54,439 nt of DNA from a bacterium (candidate division B38) B3_B38 (GTDB lineage Bacteria; Acidobacteriota; B3-B38; Guanabaribacteriales; B3-B38), in assembly GCA_005223145.1 (NCBI GenBank), contig NJBL01000007.1, forward strand, positions 1-54,439, written 5' to 3'. Under the pieces are notes generated by a model that saw nothing but the letters and a program-made list of their open reading frames with translations, was not told the DNA's origin and did no database searches. This document shows, one piece after another, positions 37,402 to 45,103 of the stretch (positions are counted from its first letter, which is position 1; each line of letters starts with the position of its first letter). Made by a program: the position numbers and the translations under genes.

Positions 37402-38670
37402 TTAACCAAAGGGCTTATCAATAGCAGTTGCCATGCTATTGCCCAGAACTTCGCATCCTTCCTCGGTGACGACGACATTGTCCTCCAGACGCACTCCAAA
37501 CTCTCCGGAGATGTAAATTCCCGGTTCGACAGTAAAGGTCATTCCAGCCTTCAGAGGAAGAGTGTTTCCTTTTACCATATAGGGAGGCTCGTGCCCCTTA
37601 AGTCCAAGGCCATGACCGAGTCGATGGGTAAAATATTTATAGCCCGGACCATAACCAGCCTCCTCCACCACCCGTCGGGCAGCCCGGTCGACCTCCTGAC
37701 AGGCTACGCCGGGGCGAATCACCTCAATAGCCGCCTTTTGAGCTCTGCGCACCGTCTGCCAGACCTTTGTCACTTTCTCACTGGGCTTTCCAAAGGTGAT
37801 GGTGCGAGTTATATCAGAGGCATAATTATCGAGCCGACAGCCACCGTCCACTAAAATAACACTTCCCTCTCTTAGTGAATACCTCTCCATAGTTCCGTGT
37901 GGGGAAGAAGATGCTGGTTCAAAGCTTACCCAGCCTCCGCCACTGGCGCCCAGCTTCCCGATGGCTAAAGAGATGTTCTGGCTTAGCTCTCCCTCGCTTA
38001 TCTTCGGGTGAATGGTTTTGAAGGCAGCCTTATACCCTTGGATGGTGACCTCCACCGCCCGGCGGATAAGGGCTATTTCCTTGGGCTCCTTTACCATCCT
38101 CAGCTCATGGGTGACGGCATCAGCATTCCGATATTTTGCATCAGGAACCGCCTGCGCCAGACGGTAATAGTACCAGTAAGGGAGGTCTTCATCCACCCCA
38201 ATGACCCCCTTCTCTATCCCTTTCTCCCGTAGAATCTCTCCCGCCAGCTTAAAGGGGTCCTCATCCTCCTCCCACAGGCGTATATCGTCTTCCCCATATT
38301 TGATTCTCTCTTTTGCTCGACCCAGCTCAAAAGCCGGGCAGACAAAAACCGGCGCCCCTTCTCGGGGAAGTAGCATGGCAAATAGCCTATCTCCGCCACC
38401 CATATTTATGCCGGAAAAATAGTAGAGGTTGGTGCTCCCGCTGAGAAAAAGAGAATCAATCCCCTCCTTCCGCATTAGAGAGCGAGCTCGATTGTGGCGA
38501 TTTGCAAAGTCCAGCTTCTGGATCGGCTGGATATCGTCGGTCATAGTGGTTAAACCGGCAAGGAAGTCCTGACTAACTTCAGGAGTGGGAGCCTGACAGC
38601 GGGACAAGGCAACCGAACCAAAGGCAGCCACTCCAGCCAATTTTAAAAAGTCCCTTCGATGAGTGCTCAT
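37402..38670 (-). CDS. Tat-exported M24 Xaa-Pro aminopeptidase-like lipoprotein
   Basis: The product is 422 aa. A twin-arginine signal (THRRDFLK) and a lipobox-like LSRC at about 22-25 suggest a Tat lipoprotein. A creatinase_N domain precedes a canonical M24 core. The metal ligands are all present: VDGGCRLDNYASDITRT supplies both Asp, HRLGHGLG the His, and VEPG plus RLEDN the two Glu. It should therefore be an active metallopeptidase cleaving Xaa-Pro bonds outside the cytoplasm. AGGAGG precedes the ATG. It is a useful contrast to the degenerate M24 protein at 7509-8867. It is transcribed toward the glycosidase gene, 63 nt away. Confidence 0.87.
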   Translation of the reverse strand: MSTHRRDFLKLAGVAAFGSVALSRCQAPTPEVSQDFLAGLTTMTDDIQPIQKLDFANRHNRARSLMRKEGIDSLFLSGSTNLYYFSGINMGGGDRLFAMLLPREGAPVFVCPAFELGRAKERIKYGEDDIRLWEEDEDPFKLAGEILREKGIEKGVIGVDEDLPYWYYYRLAQAVPDAKYRNADAVTHELRMVKEPKEIALIRRAVEVTIQGYKAAFKTIHPKISEGELSQNISLAIGKLGASGGGWVSFEPASSSPHGTMERYSLREGSVILVDGGCRLDNYASDITRTITFGKPSEKVTKVWQTVRRAQKAAIEVIRPGVACQEVDRAARRVVEEAGYGPGYKYFTHRLGHGLGLKGHEPPYMVKGNTLPLKAGMTFTVEPGIYISGEFGVRLEDNVVVTEEGCEVLGNSMATAIDKPFG

Positions 38671-38816
38671 TCTTCAACCTCCTCTCTAACGGTTATTGCT
38701 ACACAACATATCCTCTATTATCAAAAGGCTTCCTGTGCTGTATAATAGCATACAAATTAGCAGGGTTGAAGAGAGATAATTCAGCCGGGGGGAGAAGCGA
38801 CTGATTGTTTTTACTA

Positions 38817-38845
38817 TTGACCTTGCTCGCAAAATCTGCTATGGA
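38817..38845 (+). promoter_or_regulatory. Probable promoter of the broken tRNA-Arg gene
   Basis: TTGACC (38817-38822), a 17-nt spacer and TATGGA (38840-38845) stand 36 nt before the tRNA 5' end. The -35 and spacing are good and the -10 is weak. Its presence argues that the tRNA gene once was native here. Confidence 0.4.
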
Positions 38846-38880
38846 GTTTTCGGTCACAATCTGAACCTCTCAAAATATGG

Positions 38881-38920
<40 letters not shown>

Positions 38921-39660
38921 GCCGTTCAAAGCAGTTTTTCTAACCCATTGATATTAAAGCTAAAGTCTTATTTTGCTTAGATTTAGAGAAAATTTTATCA
39001 TCACTGATTTTTACTGAAAATCACTCATTTTGAATGGTAATTGGACACAATTTGGACACAAAAACTCTTCTCAACAATTAAAGAAAAATATCCCTTTGAA
39101 GCAGGATTTAACCGAATGCAGAACGGAATGGAATTATAGCGGAAGTCTTGAGGGCCAGGTTGGCGCCCTATTTTTGTTTGCTGCACCACCAGGCTACTTT
39201 GCTAATAATAGGCTTTGGCGCGGTTCTTGGTATCACAATTGGTTTACATTCGCTTATTTTATGTGGTGATAGTGCATAATCTTTTTCCGTTCATAATTAA
39301 GTATCTTAGGGTGACACCTTCTCTGTGGCGGACGGCTACAATCTGGCGATCTAATTTTAGAGGGTCGCTTTTTTGAGGTCGATGGCGACGATAAAGCCAT
39401 TACTGATAATTGGATGCATGCTGTTGCATCGGACCCGGAGGCAATGGTAGGTGTGCCCTCGCTTAACCCATGCTTTACAGACGCAAGTAAGGCCTTCTCT
39501 ATTCTTTTCCTTTTATATATACCGGGTTGCCGGCAGCGATAGGTGCTGCTATTATGGGTATAGTAAGGCAGGTCTCAGGGGAGATTTTATTCTGGAAGAG
39601 TTCTTAGTATTCTTTACTGGTGATGATATTTATGGTAGAAGCCTCGCAAAGAACTTCTGC
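38921..39660. other. AT-rich accessory stretch with decayed coding fragments
   Basis: No intact gene is supported in these 740 bases. A direct repeat TTGGACACAATTTGGACACA is at about 39042-39061. One plus-strand frame ending in TAA near 39290 encodes a hydrophobic tail (TLLIIGFGAVLGITIGLHSL), like the C-terminal anchor of a small membrane protein. A second open frame, 39342-39542, reads plausibly (EVDGDDKAITDNWMHAVASD) but has no start and no family I know. Both look like remains of lost genes next to the tRNA break. Confidence 0.35.
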
Positions 39661-39879
39661 TTATTTTTCTGCTGTCGAATGCTTTTTCGGTCCTTTTCCA
39701 GTTAGAAGCCAATCAATATTGACATTTGTCTTTTCAGCCAATTTTTTCAAAAACGCTCCACGAGGCATTCTGCCTTTTAGGTAATTATCTATAGTCTGCC
39801 TATTTTCTCCAATCATGCGAGCAAATTTAGCAACATTAGGACCAACTATTTCTCTAAGTCTGGTTTTAATATTACTCAT
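39661..39879 (-). CDS. Small HTH (XRE/Cro-CI type) transcriptional regulator
   Basis: The product is 72 aa, a single helix-turn-helix domain: FARMIGENRQTIDNYLKGR is the DNA-binding pair of helices and VNIDWLLTGKGP is the usual end of phage-type repressor HTH domains. There is no oligomerisation or ligand domain. A divergent promoter module starts 30 nt away (39909-39937), so it may control that module. A partial second copy lies at 41816-41908. Its setting beside a broken tRNA and a transposon suggests a mobile origin. Confidence 0.7.
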   Translation of the reverse strand: MSNIKTRLREIVGPNVAKFARMIGENRQTIDNYLKGRMPRGAFLKKLAEKTNVNIDWLLTGKGPKKHSTAEK

Positions 39880-39908
39880 GGTAACCGTCCATATGAATTG
39901 CTTTTTTC

Positions 39909-40014
39909 TTGTTTAATGCAGAATTAGTTGTTAAACTTAAATTAGCTTGACCATGGAGGCAGATATAAGACGAAGGGACAATTTATTAAAAAAGTCCTTC
40001 TCAAAAACCCGGAG
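39909..40014 (+). repeat. Promoter/stem-loop module, copy 1 (degenerate)
   Basis: TTGTTT (39909-39914), 17-nt spacer, TAAACT (39932-39937), then a purine-rich GACGAAGGGACAATTTATTA stretch and AAACCCGGAG (40005-40014). The same order with the same 65-69 nt spacing recurs in copies 2 and 3. Here the closing arm of the stem is not found, so this copy is decayed. Confidence 0.45.
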
Positions 40015-40389
40015 TCATAATATATTTTCGCACGCAACCTCCTTCTGGCATGAAGCCAAATTTATCTCCTTTTAATCTCCTCATTATGAACATAACATAA
40101 ATTAAGCAGCAAAGCAAGGTCTAACATAAAAATTTTCGGGGCTATCTTAAGAACTAAAATAGGGCTGAAGATATAAATATATAGCCCTCCCAAAAATAGA
40201 GAATTGAGTTTTAATATTTTGTGAAGGGGAATTATATAGTAATTTAAATTAGCAGCTTAAGAGGGTTCATGAACAGATTTTAATAGTATCCCTTTTTTAA
40301 ATAAATCAATCTATTATATCTACATACCTGTTTTCTGAAAAATGGCTACCATCAAAGATTATTTACAGAAAAACTCACGCATTTTTCTC

Positions 40390-40571
40390 TTGACAAATGA
40401 AATATATGCTGATATATTTATAACACTATATATAAAGAGCAGGTTACGAGAAAAGGTGATAATGTACTAAGGAAGAAAATATTATGGAAACCCGGAGGCG
40501 AGACATACACTCCATTTCCATACCTTTTCCCGCCTCAGAGCAACGAGCAAAGATTGTCTCCCTCCGGGTTT
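40390..40571 (+). ncRNA. Candidate small RNA: promoter plus terminated stem-loop, copy 2
   Basis: Promoter TTGACA (40390-40395), 17-nt spacer, TATATT (40413-40418). A predicted transcript of about 150 nt runs to a perfect 11-bp outer stem, AAACCCGGAGG (40488-40498) with CCTCCGGGTTT (40561-40571), followed by AATTTTT. An inner GGCG/CGCC pairing and an unpaired CAGAGCAACGAGC segment lie inside. No coding frame fits. It may be a free RNA, a leader, or part of the transposon end whose transposase gene begins to overlap it from the other strand (stop at 40570-40572). Confidence 0.4.
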
Positions 40572-41489
40572 AATTTTTAGCACATATCATAAGTTGATTA
40601 GTCAGTCCATCTCTATTAGAAAAAATACTTAGAGCTATTTCAAGCATTAAAAATAAGAAATATGATTGACCAGATAACCGGAGTAAATTTGTTATAACAT
40701 CTATAATTTTGTTGAAGATAGAGCAATTTCTATTGTTGAAGCGAAATTCCAGCTCTTGTATATAAAAATAGAACCTCTCTGGTGATACACCATGGAATTT
40801 CGCTAAACGCTCCCTGGCATAAGACCAGAAGCCTTCTATGCTGTTGATATAGGTTCAATCATTAGCAAAGCCCCTGTTGTGATCTATTTTGATATGCTCA
40901 TATCCATTGATAAGAAGGTAGTAATAGCTTCTGAACCGGTCGGTACAAGTCCTGCTACCCGCTTTAATACATTTCTTTGACAATCCCGGTTAGAGTCTAA
41001 GCACTAACATTGGGAACAGGCTCTACCACCACCTTGCCGTTGTGCTTCATCATACCGAACACAGATATCTTATGGTCAGCTTCCCTGCCCCTTCTCCCCT
41101 TGTGCTCGCCGCCGAAATAGGTCTCCTCCATCTCTACTTCGCCGCTGAGAGGAGCTGTGTTGGCCTGATAGCTATAATCCACAATTGCTTGTCTTATGGT
41201 GTGAAAAAGTCTCAGCCTGTTTAGATGCCTCTCTGGCGCTTAAGCCCAATTCAAAGAGCTTTATCCCCAAAAGAATCTCGGAGGGGGATAACTTTGTCCC
41301 TGCCAAGCAGGTGCCTGAGAAATCAGAAAATCTGGAGCAACAACCTCTGCATTCATACCTTTTATCCGAAAGATAAAGCAGAGAGCTTGAGCCACATCTG
41401 GGACAAGAGGGCTTCCCATGCCAGCGGAAGCTCCGGAGATATTTATATGCTCTTTTTTCATTGGCTATTAGTTTTATAACTTGTTTCAA
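40570..41489 (-). pseudogene. ISXO2/IS1595-family transposase, frameshifted
   Basis: The N-terminal part shows the zinc ribbon of this family (CPRCGSSS...YECRGCCSRF), then a helix-turn-helix-like LGIKLFELGLSAREASKQ. A frameshift near 41195, at a run of T, separates it from the catalytic part (VEMEETYFGGEHKGRRG, holding the first acidic residues). A second shift follows VPNVS near 41000. The end (TDRFRSY, GFAND, NSIEGFWSYARERLAKFHG) is in yet another frame and has an in-frame TGA. At least two shifts plus a stop mean it is inactive. Terminal inverted repeats could not be fixed. Confidence 0.8.
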
Positions 41490-41551
41490 TTCCCTGAAAG
41501 GGATTCTAACTTACTCCGATTTCACGGTCAATCACCTAATTTATTTTCTTC

Positions 41552-41717
41552 TTGACAAATAATATATATGTTGTTATAATTTAAAATCGTCTTGCTCAGG
41601 AGACGGGAATGAAAGGAGAATTTATTAAATAAGAAATTATCATAGAAACCCGAAGACGAGGTAGAGTTACCATTTCATTTTTCCGCATCAGAGCAAGGAC
41701 TATTTCCCTCAGGGTTT
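41552..41717 (+). ncRNA. Candidate small RNA: promoter plus stem-loop, copy 3
   Basis: Promoter TTGACA (41552-41557), 17-nt spacer, perfect TATAAT (41575-41580). After 65 nt AAACCC (41646-41651) pairs with GGGTTT (41712-41717), followed by AATTTTT. The inner CATCAGAGCAAGGAC matches CTCAGAGCAACGAGC of copy 2. The stem is shorter than in copy 2. The sequences after both copies also match (TAGAGCTATTTCAAGCATTA), which is the coding end of the transposase. Confidence 0.4.
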
Positions 41718-41755
41718 AATTTTTGTCCCATTCATAAGTTGACTATACTATAAAG

Positions 41756-41815
41756 TCAACTTCTAACAGGAAAGGTATTTAGAGCTATTTCAAGCATTAA
41801 AAATAAGTAATTATC
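41756..41815 (-). mobile_element. Remnant of a second ISXO2/IS1595 transposase 3' end
   Basis: The minus strand encodes LFLMLEIALNTFPVRS and a stop, matching LFLMLEIALSIFSNRD at the end of the transposase pseudogene at 40570-41489. Only the last 20 or so codons remain. The fragment is fused directly to the HTH fragment at 41816, so this element inserted into, or recombined with, the second HTH copy. Confidence 0.6.
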
Positions 41816-41908
41816 ATTTATGGTATACCTATTATCTGCAATCATGCGAGCAAATTTAGCAACATTAGGACCAACTATTTCTTTAAATCTGTTCTTAACC
41901 TCACTCAT
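41816..41908 (-). pseudogene. 5' fragment of a second HTH regulator gene
   Basis: The first 31 codons copy the regulator at 39661-39879 almost exactly (KEIVGPNVAKFARMI is identical), then break off within the second helix where the transposase remnant begins. The upstream region is also duplicated. It is non-functional as a repressor. Confidence 0.75.
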
Positions 41909-41954
41909 TGTAACAAGCTGCATATGTTTACATGCATTTATTGTAAATTTTCCC

Positions 41955-41983
41955 TTGACAAATTCAATTATTGTTGCTAAACT
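41955..41983 (+). promoter_or_regulatory. Promoter of the second exopolysaccharide locus
   Basis: TTGACA (41955-41960), 17-nt spacer, TAAACT (41978-41983), 85 nt before the ATG at 42068. It is the divergent counterpart of the HTH fragment, in the same position as copy 1 relative to the intact HTH gene, so the locus may once have been under that regulator. Confidence 0.5.
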
Positions 41984-42067
41984 CAAATTTATCTTATCCC
42001 AGGAGGGAGGAATAAAAGGAAAGTACCCCATAATTTACAACAATAGGTAGCTCAACAGGAGGCTTAG

Positions 42068-42640
42068 ATGAATTTTAAGAGCTTACATTTTGTCAAGCCA
42101 TTGGTATTCTTTTTGGTTTCTTTTCTGGCTTTTGCTGGTTTCCCGAGTGGTTTCTGTAAAGATGTCGCCGCAGAGGATGAGAATGGGTCTATTGTAGGAG
42201 TGGTCTTCCAAAAGGAAGACATTAGCCCTAAGGTTGAAGAAGAGGTTAAATCTATATGGCCCAGAATACTCTATCCATATAGCCCTGTGGTGGGAGCAGA
42301 GGTAAAAGCTATTAACAGTAAAACAGGGGAAGTCTATATCAGTTACAAAACCGATAAGTATGGAATCTACAAAATAGAAGGTATTCCCGCAGGAGAATAT
42401 AATATTGGTGTATCAACAGAAGAAGGGGACTTCGTCTCCGATATAGTTGTTAAAGTTGAGCCCAATAAGGCAACTCCCGTTCCGTTGCTGCTGAAGTCGG
42501 CAAAGGTTGTTGAAGAAACTAAAGAGAAGAAGAAATGGTATAAAACACCGATCGGGATAGCGTTATTACTTGCTGCAGGTGTGGGTCTCGGTTATGCTAT
42601 GTATACAGTCGTTGCCAGCCCTGCTGCACCAGGTTCATAG
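42068..42640 (+). CDS. Exported protein with carboxypeptidase-regulatory-like (Cna-B type) domain and C-terminal anchor
   Basis: The product is 190 aa. Signal peptide at about 8-28; one beta-sandwich domain (VVGAEVKAINSKTGEVYISYKT, then GIYKIEGIPAGEYNIGV) of the carboxypeptidase D regulatory type; a charged linker (EETKEKKKW); and a C-terminal helix (PIGIALLLAAGVGLGYAMY) ending in SPAAPGS. It is probably periplasmic and tethered to a membrane. CAGGAGG precedes the ATG. It heads the second polysaccharide locus, where small proteins of this sort are often seen but are uncharacterised. Confidence 0.65.
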   Translation: MNFKSLHFVKPLVFFLVSFLAFAGFPSGFCKDVAAEDENGSIVGVVFQKEDISPKVEEEVKSIWPRILYPYSPVVGAEVKAINSKTGEVYISYKTDKYGIYKIEGIPAGEYNIGVSTEEGDFVSDIVVKVEPNKATPVPLLLKSAKVVEETKEKKKWYKTPIGIALLLAAGVGLGYAMYTVVASPAAPGS

Positions 42641-42772
42641 GCTTAAACCTCAGACTAACCGCTAACCATTATGCGCTATTTGCTAATTTAAAGTGATTAT
42701 ATTGCCTGAAGATTGAGGCAATAGTTAATCTTCTTTTGTAAGAGGGGGAAATTTTATTTTCAGGGGGATGGG

Positions 42773-44083
42773 ATGATTTTTTTTCATTCCATATATATTA
42801 GTTTATTCTCTCTATTTCACTTTGAGTGCACAAGGGTTAAAAATATTCCTAAAAAGTTATTCCTGTTCTATTTAAGTGTTATATTATTAATCCTAATAAG
42901 CGCTCCTTTATCAGGCTCTTCGGAAAAAACCAAAAGAGCACAGAAAAAACCCAGGATCCCTCCCTCGGTATATTCTGCCGATATAAAAATAGGACCCTTC
43001 AGGCTGAAGCCCACCTTTTCTATAAAAAATGCTGGATATGATAGCAACATCTTCTATTCCCCCCACCATCCGGTGGCGGATTATACGGCAACTCCGACGG
43101 CTGGTCTGCGCTCGGTCCTCCTTTTAGGCAACAGGGGGTTTCTCGATTTTGGTGGAGAGTTGGGCTGGCTATGGTTTGCCAGAACCACCTCCCAGAATTA
43201 TCTGAATCGTTATGCTGATGCTCATCTGGAATTTTATCTTTCCAGGTTCACTTTTTATATCGAAGAGGGATATGCCAAGGCGCGAAGGCGCTTTGGCTAT
43301 GAGATTGATATCAGAACCCTTCATACCGTTAATAGCCTGAATATGGGTATAAATTACGAACCATCACATAAGACCTCTCTCAAATTTGCCTATAATCAGG
43401 ACCTCCTGAGGTATGACTCCCAGGCCATCTTTAGAGGTTATGGGTTAGCTGAGATTTTAAACCATATGAAAAACTCCTTCGGTCTCACTTACAAGCAGCA
43501 GATACTTCCCAAGACTGCCGCCTTATCGGAGTTCAGTTATGTCAAATACAATTTTGATAATCCCACCAGCGATTTGAACTCCACCTCCTATCGAGCTTTA
43601 TGGGGAGCTGAATTTGACCCCTCTGCCTTTATCCAGGGCACCTTCAAAATAGGCTTTGCCTATTTAACCTTTCAGCCCCCTGATATCAAGGATTATAAAG
43701 GGTTAGCAGGTTCGGCCTCCTTAAGATTCAGGTTTTCCGACTATACCTATTTTTTGGTAGATTTTAATCAGGATACCTATTTTTCTTACTGGGCTTACTA
43801 TTTCATTAGCAAATTATACGGTGGGACACTGGGATTTTACCTTTCTGAAAGAATAAGAATAGATGTAACCGGCACGGTGATTAACAATTTTTATCAAGCC
43901 ACCGAGATTTGGAAAGAGGAAAGGAGGATTGATAAGCTCAACCTTTACCGTGTAAACATATTGTACAGGTTAGCCGAATCGATTGGCACCGGAGTTGGCA
44001 TAAGCTATCTGGAAAGAACATCTGATTGGGGCTATGAGTGGGATGGGTTTACCATTTTCAGCATTGTAAGCTACGAATTTTAG
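42773..44083 (+). CDS. Outer-membrane beta-barrel protein of the exopolysaccharide locus
   Basis: The product is 436 aa. After an N-terminal hydrophobic segment (about 26-46) the sequence is built of alternating strands with frequent Tyr, Phe and Trp (GGELGWLWFARTTS, YTYFLVDFNQDTYFSYW). It ends in the classic C-terminal Phe strand (FTIFSIVSYEF). It resembles BBP2-type barrels found beside Wza-like exporters. GGGGG is seen just before ATG 42773; a later start is possible. It lies 10 nt before the exporter gene and so is likely co-expressed with it. Confidence 0.72.
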   Translation: MIFFHSIYISLFSLFHFECTRVKNIPKKLFLFYLSVILLILISAPLSGSSEKTKRAQKKPRIPPSVYSADIKIGPFRLKPTFSIKNAGYDSNIFYSPHHPVADYTATPTAGLRSVLLLGNRGFLDFGGELGWLWFARTTSQNYLNRYADAHLEFYLSRFTFYIEEGYAKARRRFGYEIDIRTLHTVNSLNMGINYEPSHKTSLKFAYNQDLLRYDSQAIFRGYGLAEILNHMKNSFGLTYKQQILPKTAALSEFSYVKYNFDNPTSDLNSTSYRALWGAEFDPSAFIQGTFKIGFAYLTFQPPDIKDYKGLAGSASLRFRFSDYTYFLVDFNQDTYFSYWAYYFISKLYGGTLGFYLSERIRIDVTGTVINNFYQATEIWKEERRIDKLNLYRVNILYRLAESIGTGVGISYLERTSDWGYEWDGFTIFSIVSYEF

Positions 44084-44093
44084 GGACTTAAAA

Positions 44094-45080
44094 ATGACTG
44101 ATCATAGAAGATTATGGCTCTGGATTTTGATTCCCGCTATCAGCATGTGTATTTACCAATGCGCTCCCAAAGCGGTCAAAGGCCCGCAACCACCCCCTGT
44201 CCCTGAAGCTGTTTCCGAGGAGGTTGCGCCAGATATTTTACCGCCAGAGAGTGTAGAAGAAAAAGAGGAAGCCACCGATGTAAACCCTGAGACCAGGACC
44301 GTACAGGATACCCCCAGGGATTATATCATCGGAGCCGAAGACCTTATTGAGATCTCGGTGTATGAACTGCCGGAAATGAACAAAACCGTGCGGATTTCCG
44401 GTGAGGGGTCAATAACATTACCTTTCATTGGGGAGATTAAAGCCGAGGGCTTAACCCAACAGGAATTGGAGAAAACAATCAGAATCCTCTTATCAGAAAG
44501 ATATATCACCAATCCTCAGGTAACGGTCTTCATAAAAGAATACAGGAGCCAGAGGGCATCTGTAATAGGGGCGGTAGAGAAGCCTGGCTCCTACCCTTTG
44601 ATAGGAAGAAGAACTATCCTGGACATTATCTCCGAGGCTGGTGGCATTACAGAGAAAGCAGGCAAAAAGCTTTATCTAATTAGAGGGTCCTCATCGGGAA
44701 GCTCTGCCGATAGCATTCTCATTGATCTGGAAGAGTTGATTGAAAAGGGGAACCCGGAGCTGAACCTCCCGGTTCAGGGTGGGGATGTAATCAGCATTCC
44801 CCCTGAGAAGTTTATATACATCTATGTCTTTGGTGCAGTGAACTCGCCGGGGCAGTTAGAAGTCAAAGAATCGGAATCAATCACCGTTTTACAGGCCATA
44901 ACCAAGGCAGGAGGGCTCACCGACAGGGCCGCCAAAACAAGGGTTAAAATCATCCGCCAAAAAGAAGACGGCCCAAAGCAAACCATCAAGGTAAATCTCA
45001 AAGACATAATCAATGGAAAGAAGAAGGATATCATCCTCCAAAAGGATGACATTGTCATCGTCCCGGAGACCTTTTTCTAA
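44094..45080 (+). CDS. Polysaccharide export lipoprotein (Wza-like, SLBB)
   Basis: The product is 328 aa. A lipobox-like IYQC (Cys about 24) fits an outer-membrane lipoprotein. Poly_export domain: RDYIIGAEDLIEISVYELPE through VFIKEYRSQRASVIGAVEKPGSYPL, followed by two SLBB domains (TILDIISEAGG, ITVLQAITKAGG). It forms the ring through which polymer leaves the periplasm. Length suits the family. It is 24 nt upstream of the Wzc-like gene. Confidence 0.92.
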   Translation: MTDHRRLWLWILIPAISMCIYQCAPKAVKGPQPPPVPEAVSEEVAPDILPPESVEEKEEATDVNPETRTVQDTPRDYIIGAEDLIEISVYELPEMNKTVRISGEGSITLPFIGEIKAEGLTQQELEKTIRILLSERYITNPQVTVFIKEYRSQRASVIGAVEKPGSYPLIGRRTILDIISEAGGITEKAGKKLYLIRGSSSGSSADSILIDLEELIEKGNPELNLPVQGGDVISIPPEKFIYIYVFGAVNSPGQLEVKESESITVLQAITKAGGLTDRAAKTRVKIIRQKEDGPKQTIKVNLKDIINGKKKDIILQKDDIVIVPETFF

Positions 45081-45103
45081 TGGGAAATTGAAAGAGGAGA
45101 ATA

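Noticed and set aside
37081-37854. A 257-codon plus-strand open frame spanning the gap between glycosidase and M24 genes
   Set aside because: It mostly lies antisense to the N-terminus of one gene and the C-terminus of the other; no homology is visible.
39451-39705. An 84-codon plus-strand open frame in the accessory segment
   Set aside because: No RBS, odd composition rich in Cys and Phe, and it runs opposite the HTH gene end; not supported as a gene.
40870-40890. In-frame TGA within the ISXO2-type transposase (GFAND-TGA-TYIN), considered as a second selenocysteine
   Set aside because: The gene has other frameshifts, the position is not a Cys in the family, and no SECIS-like hairpin follows; it is simple decay.
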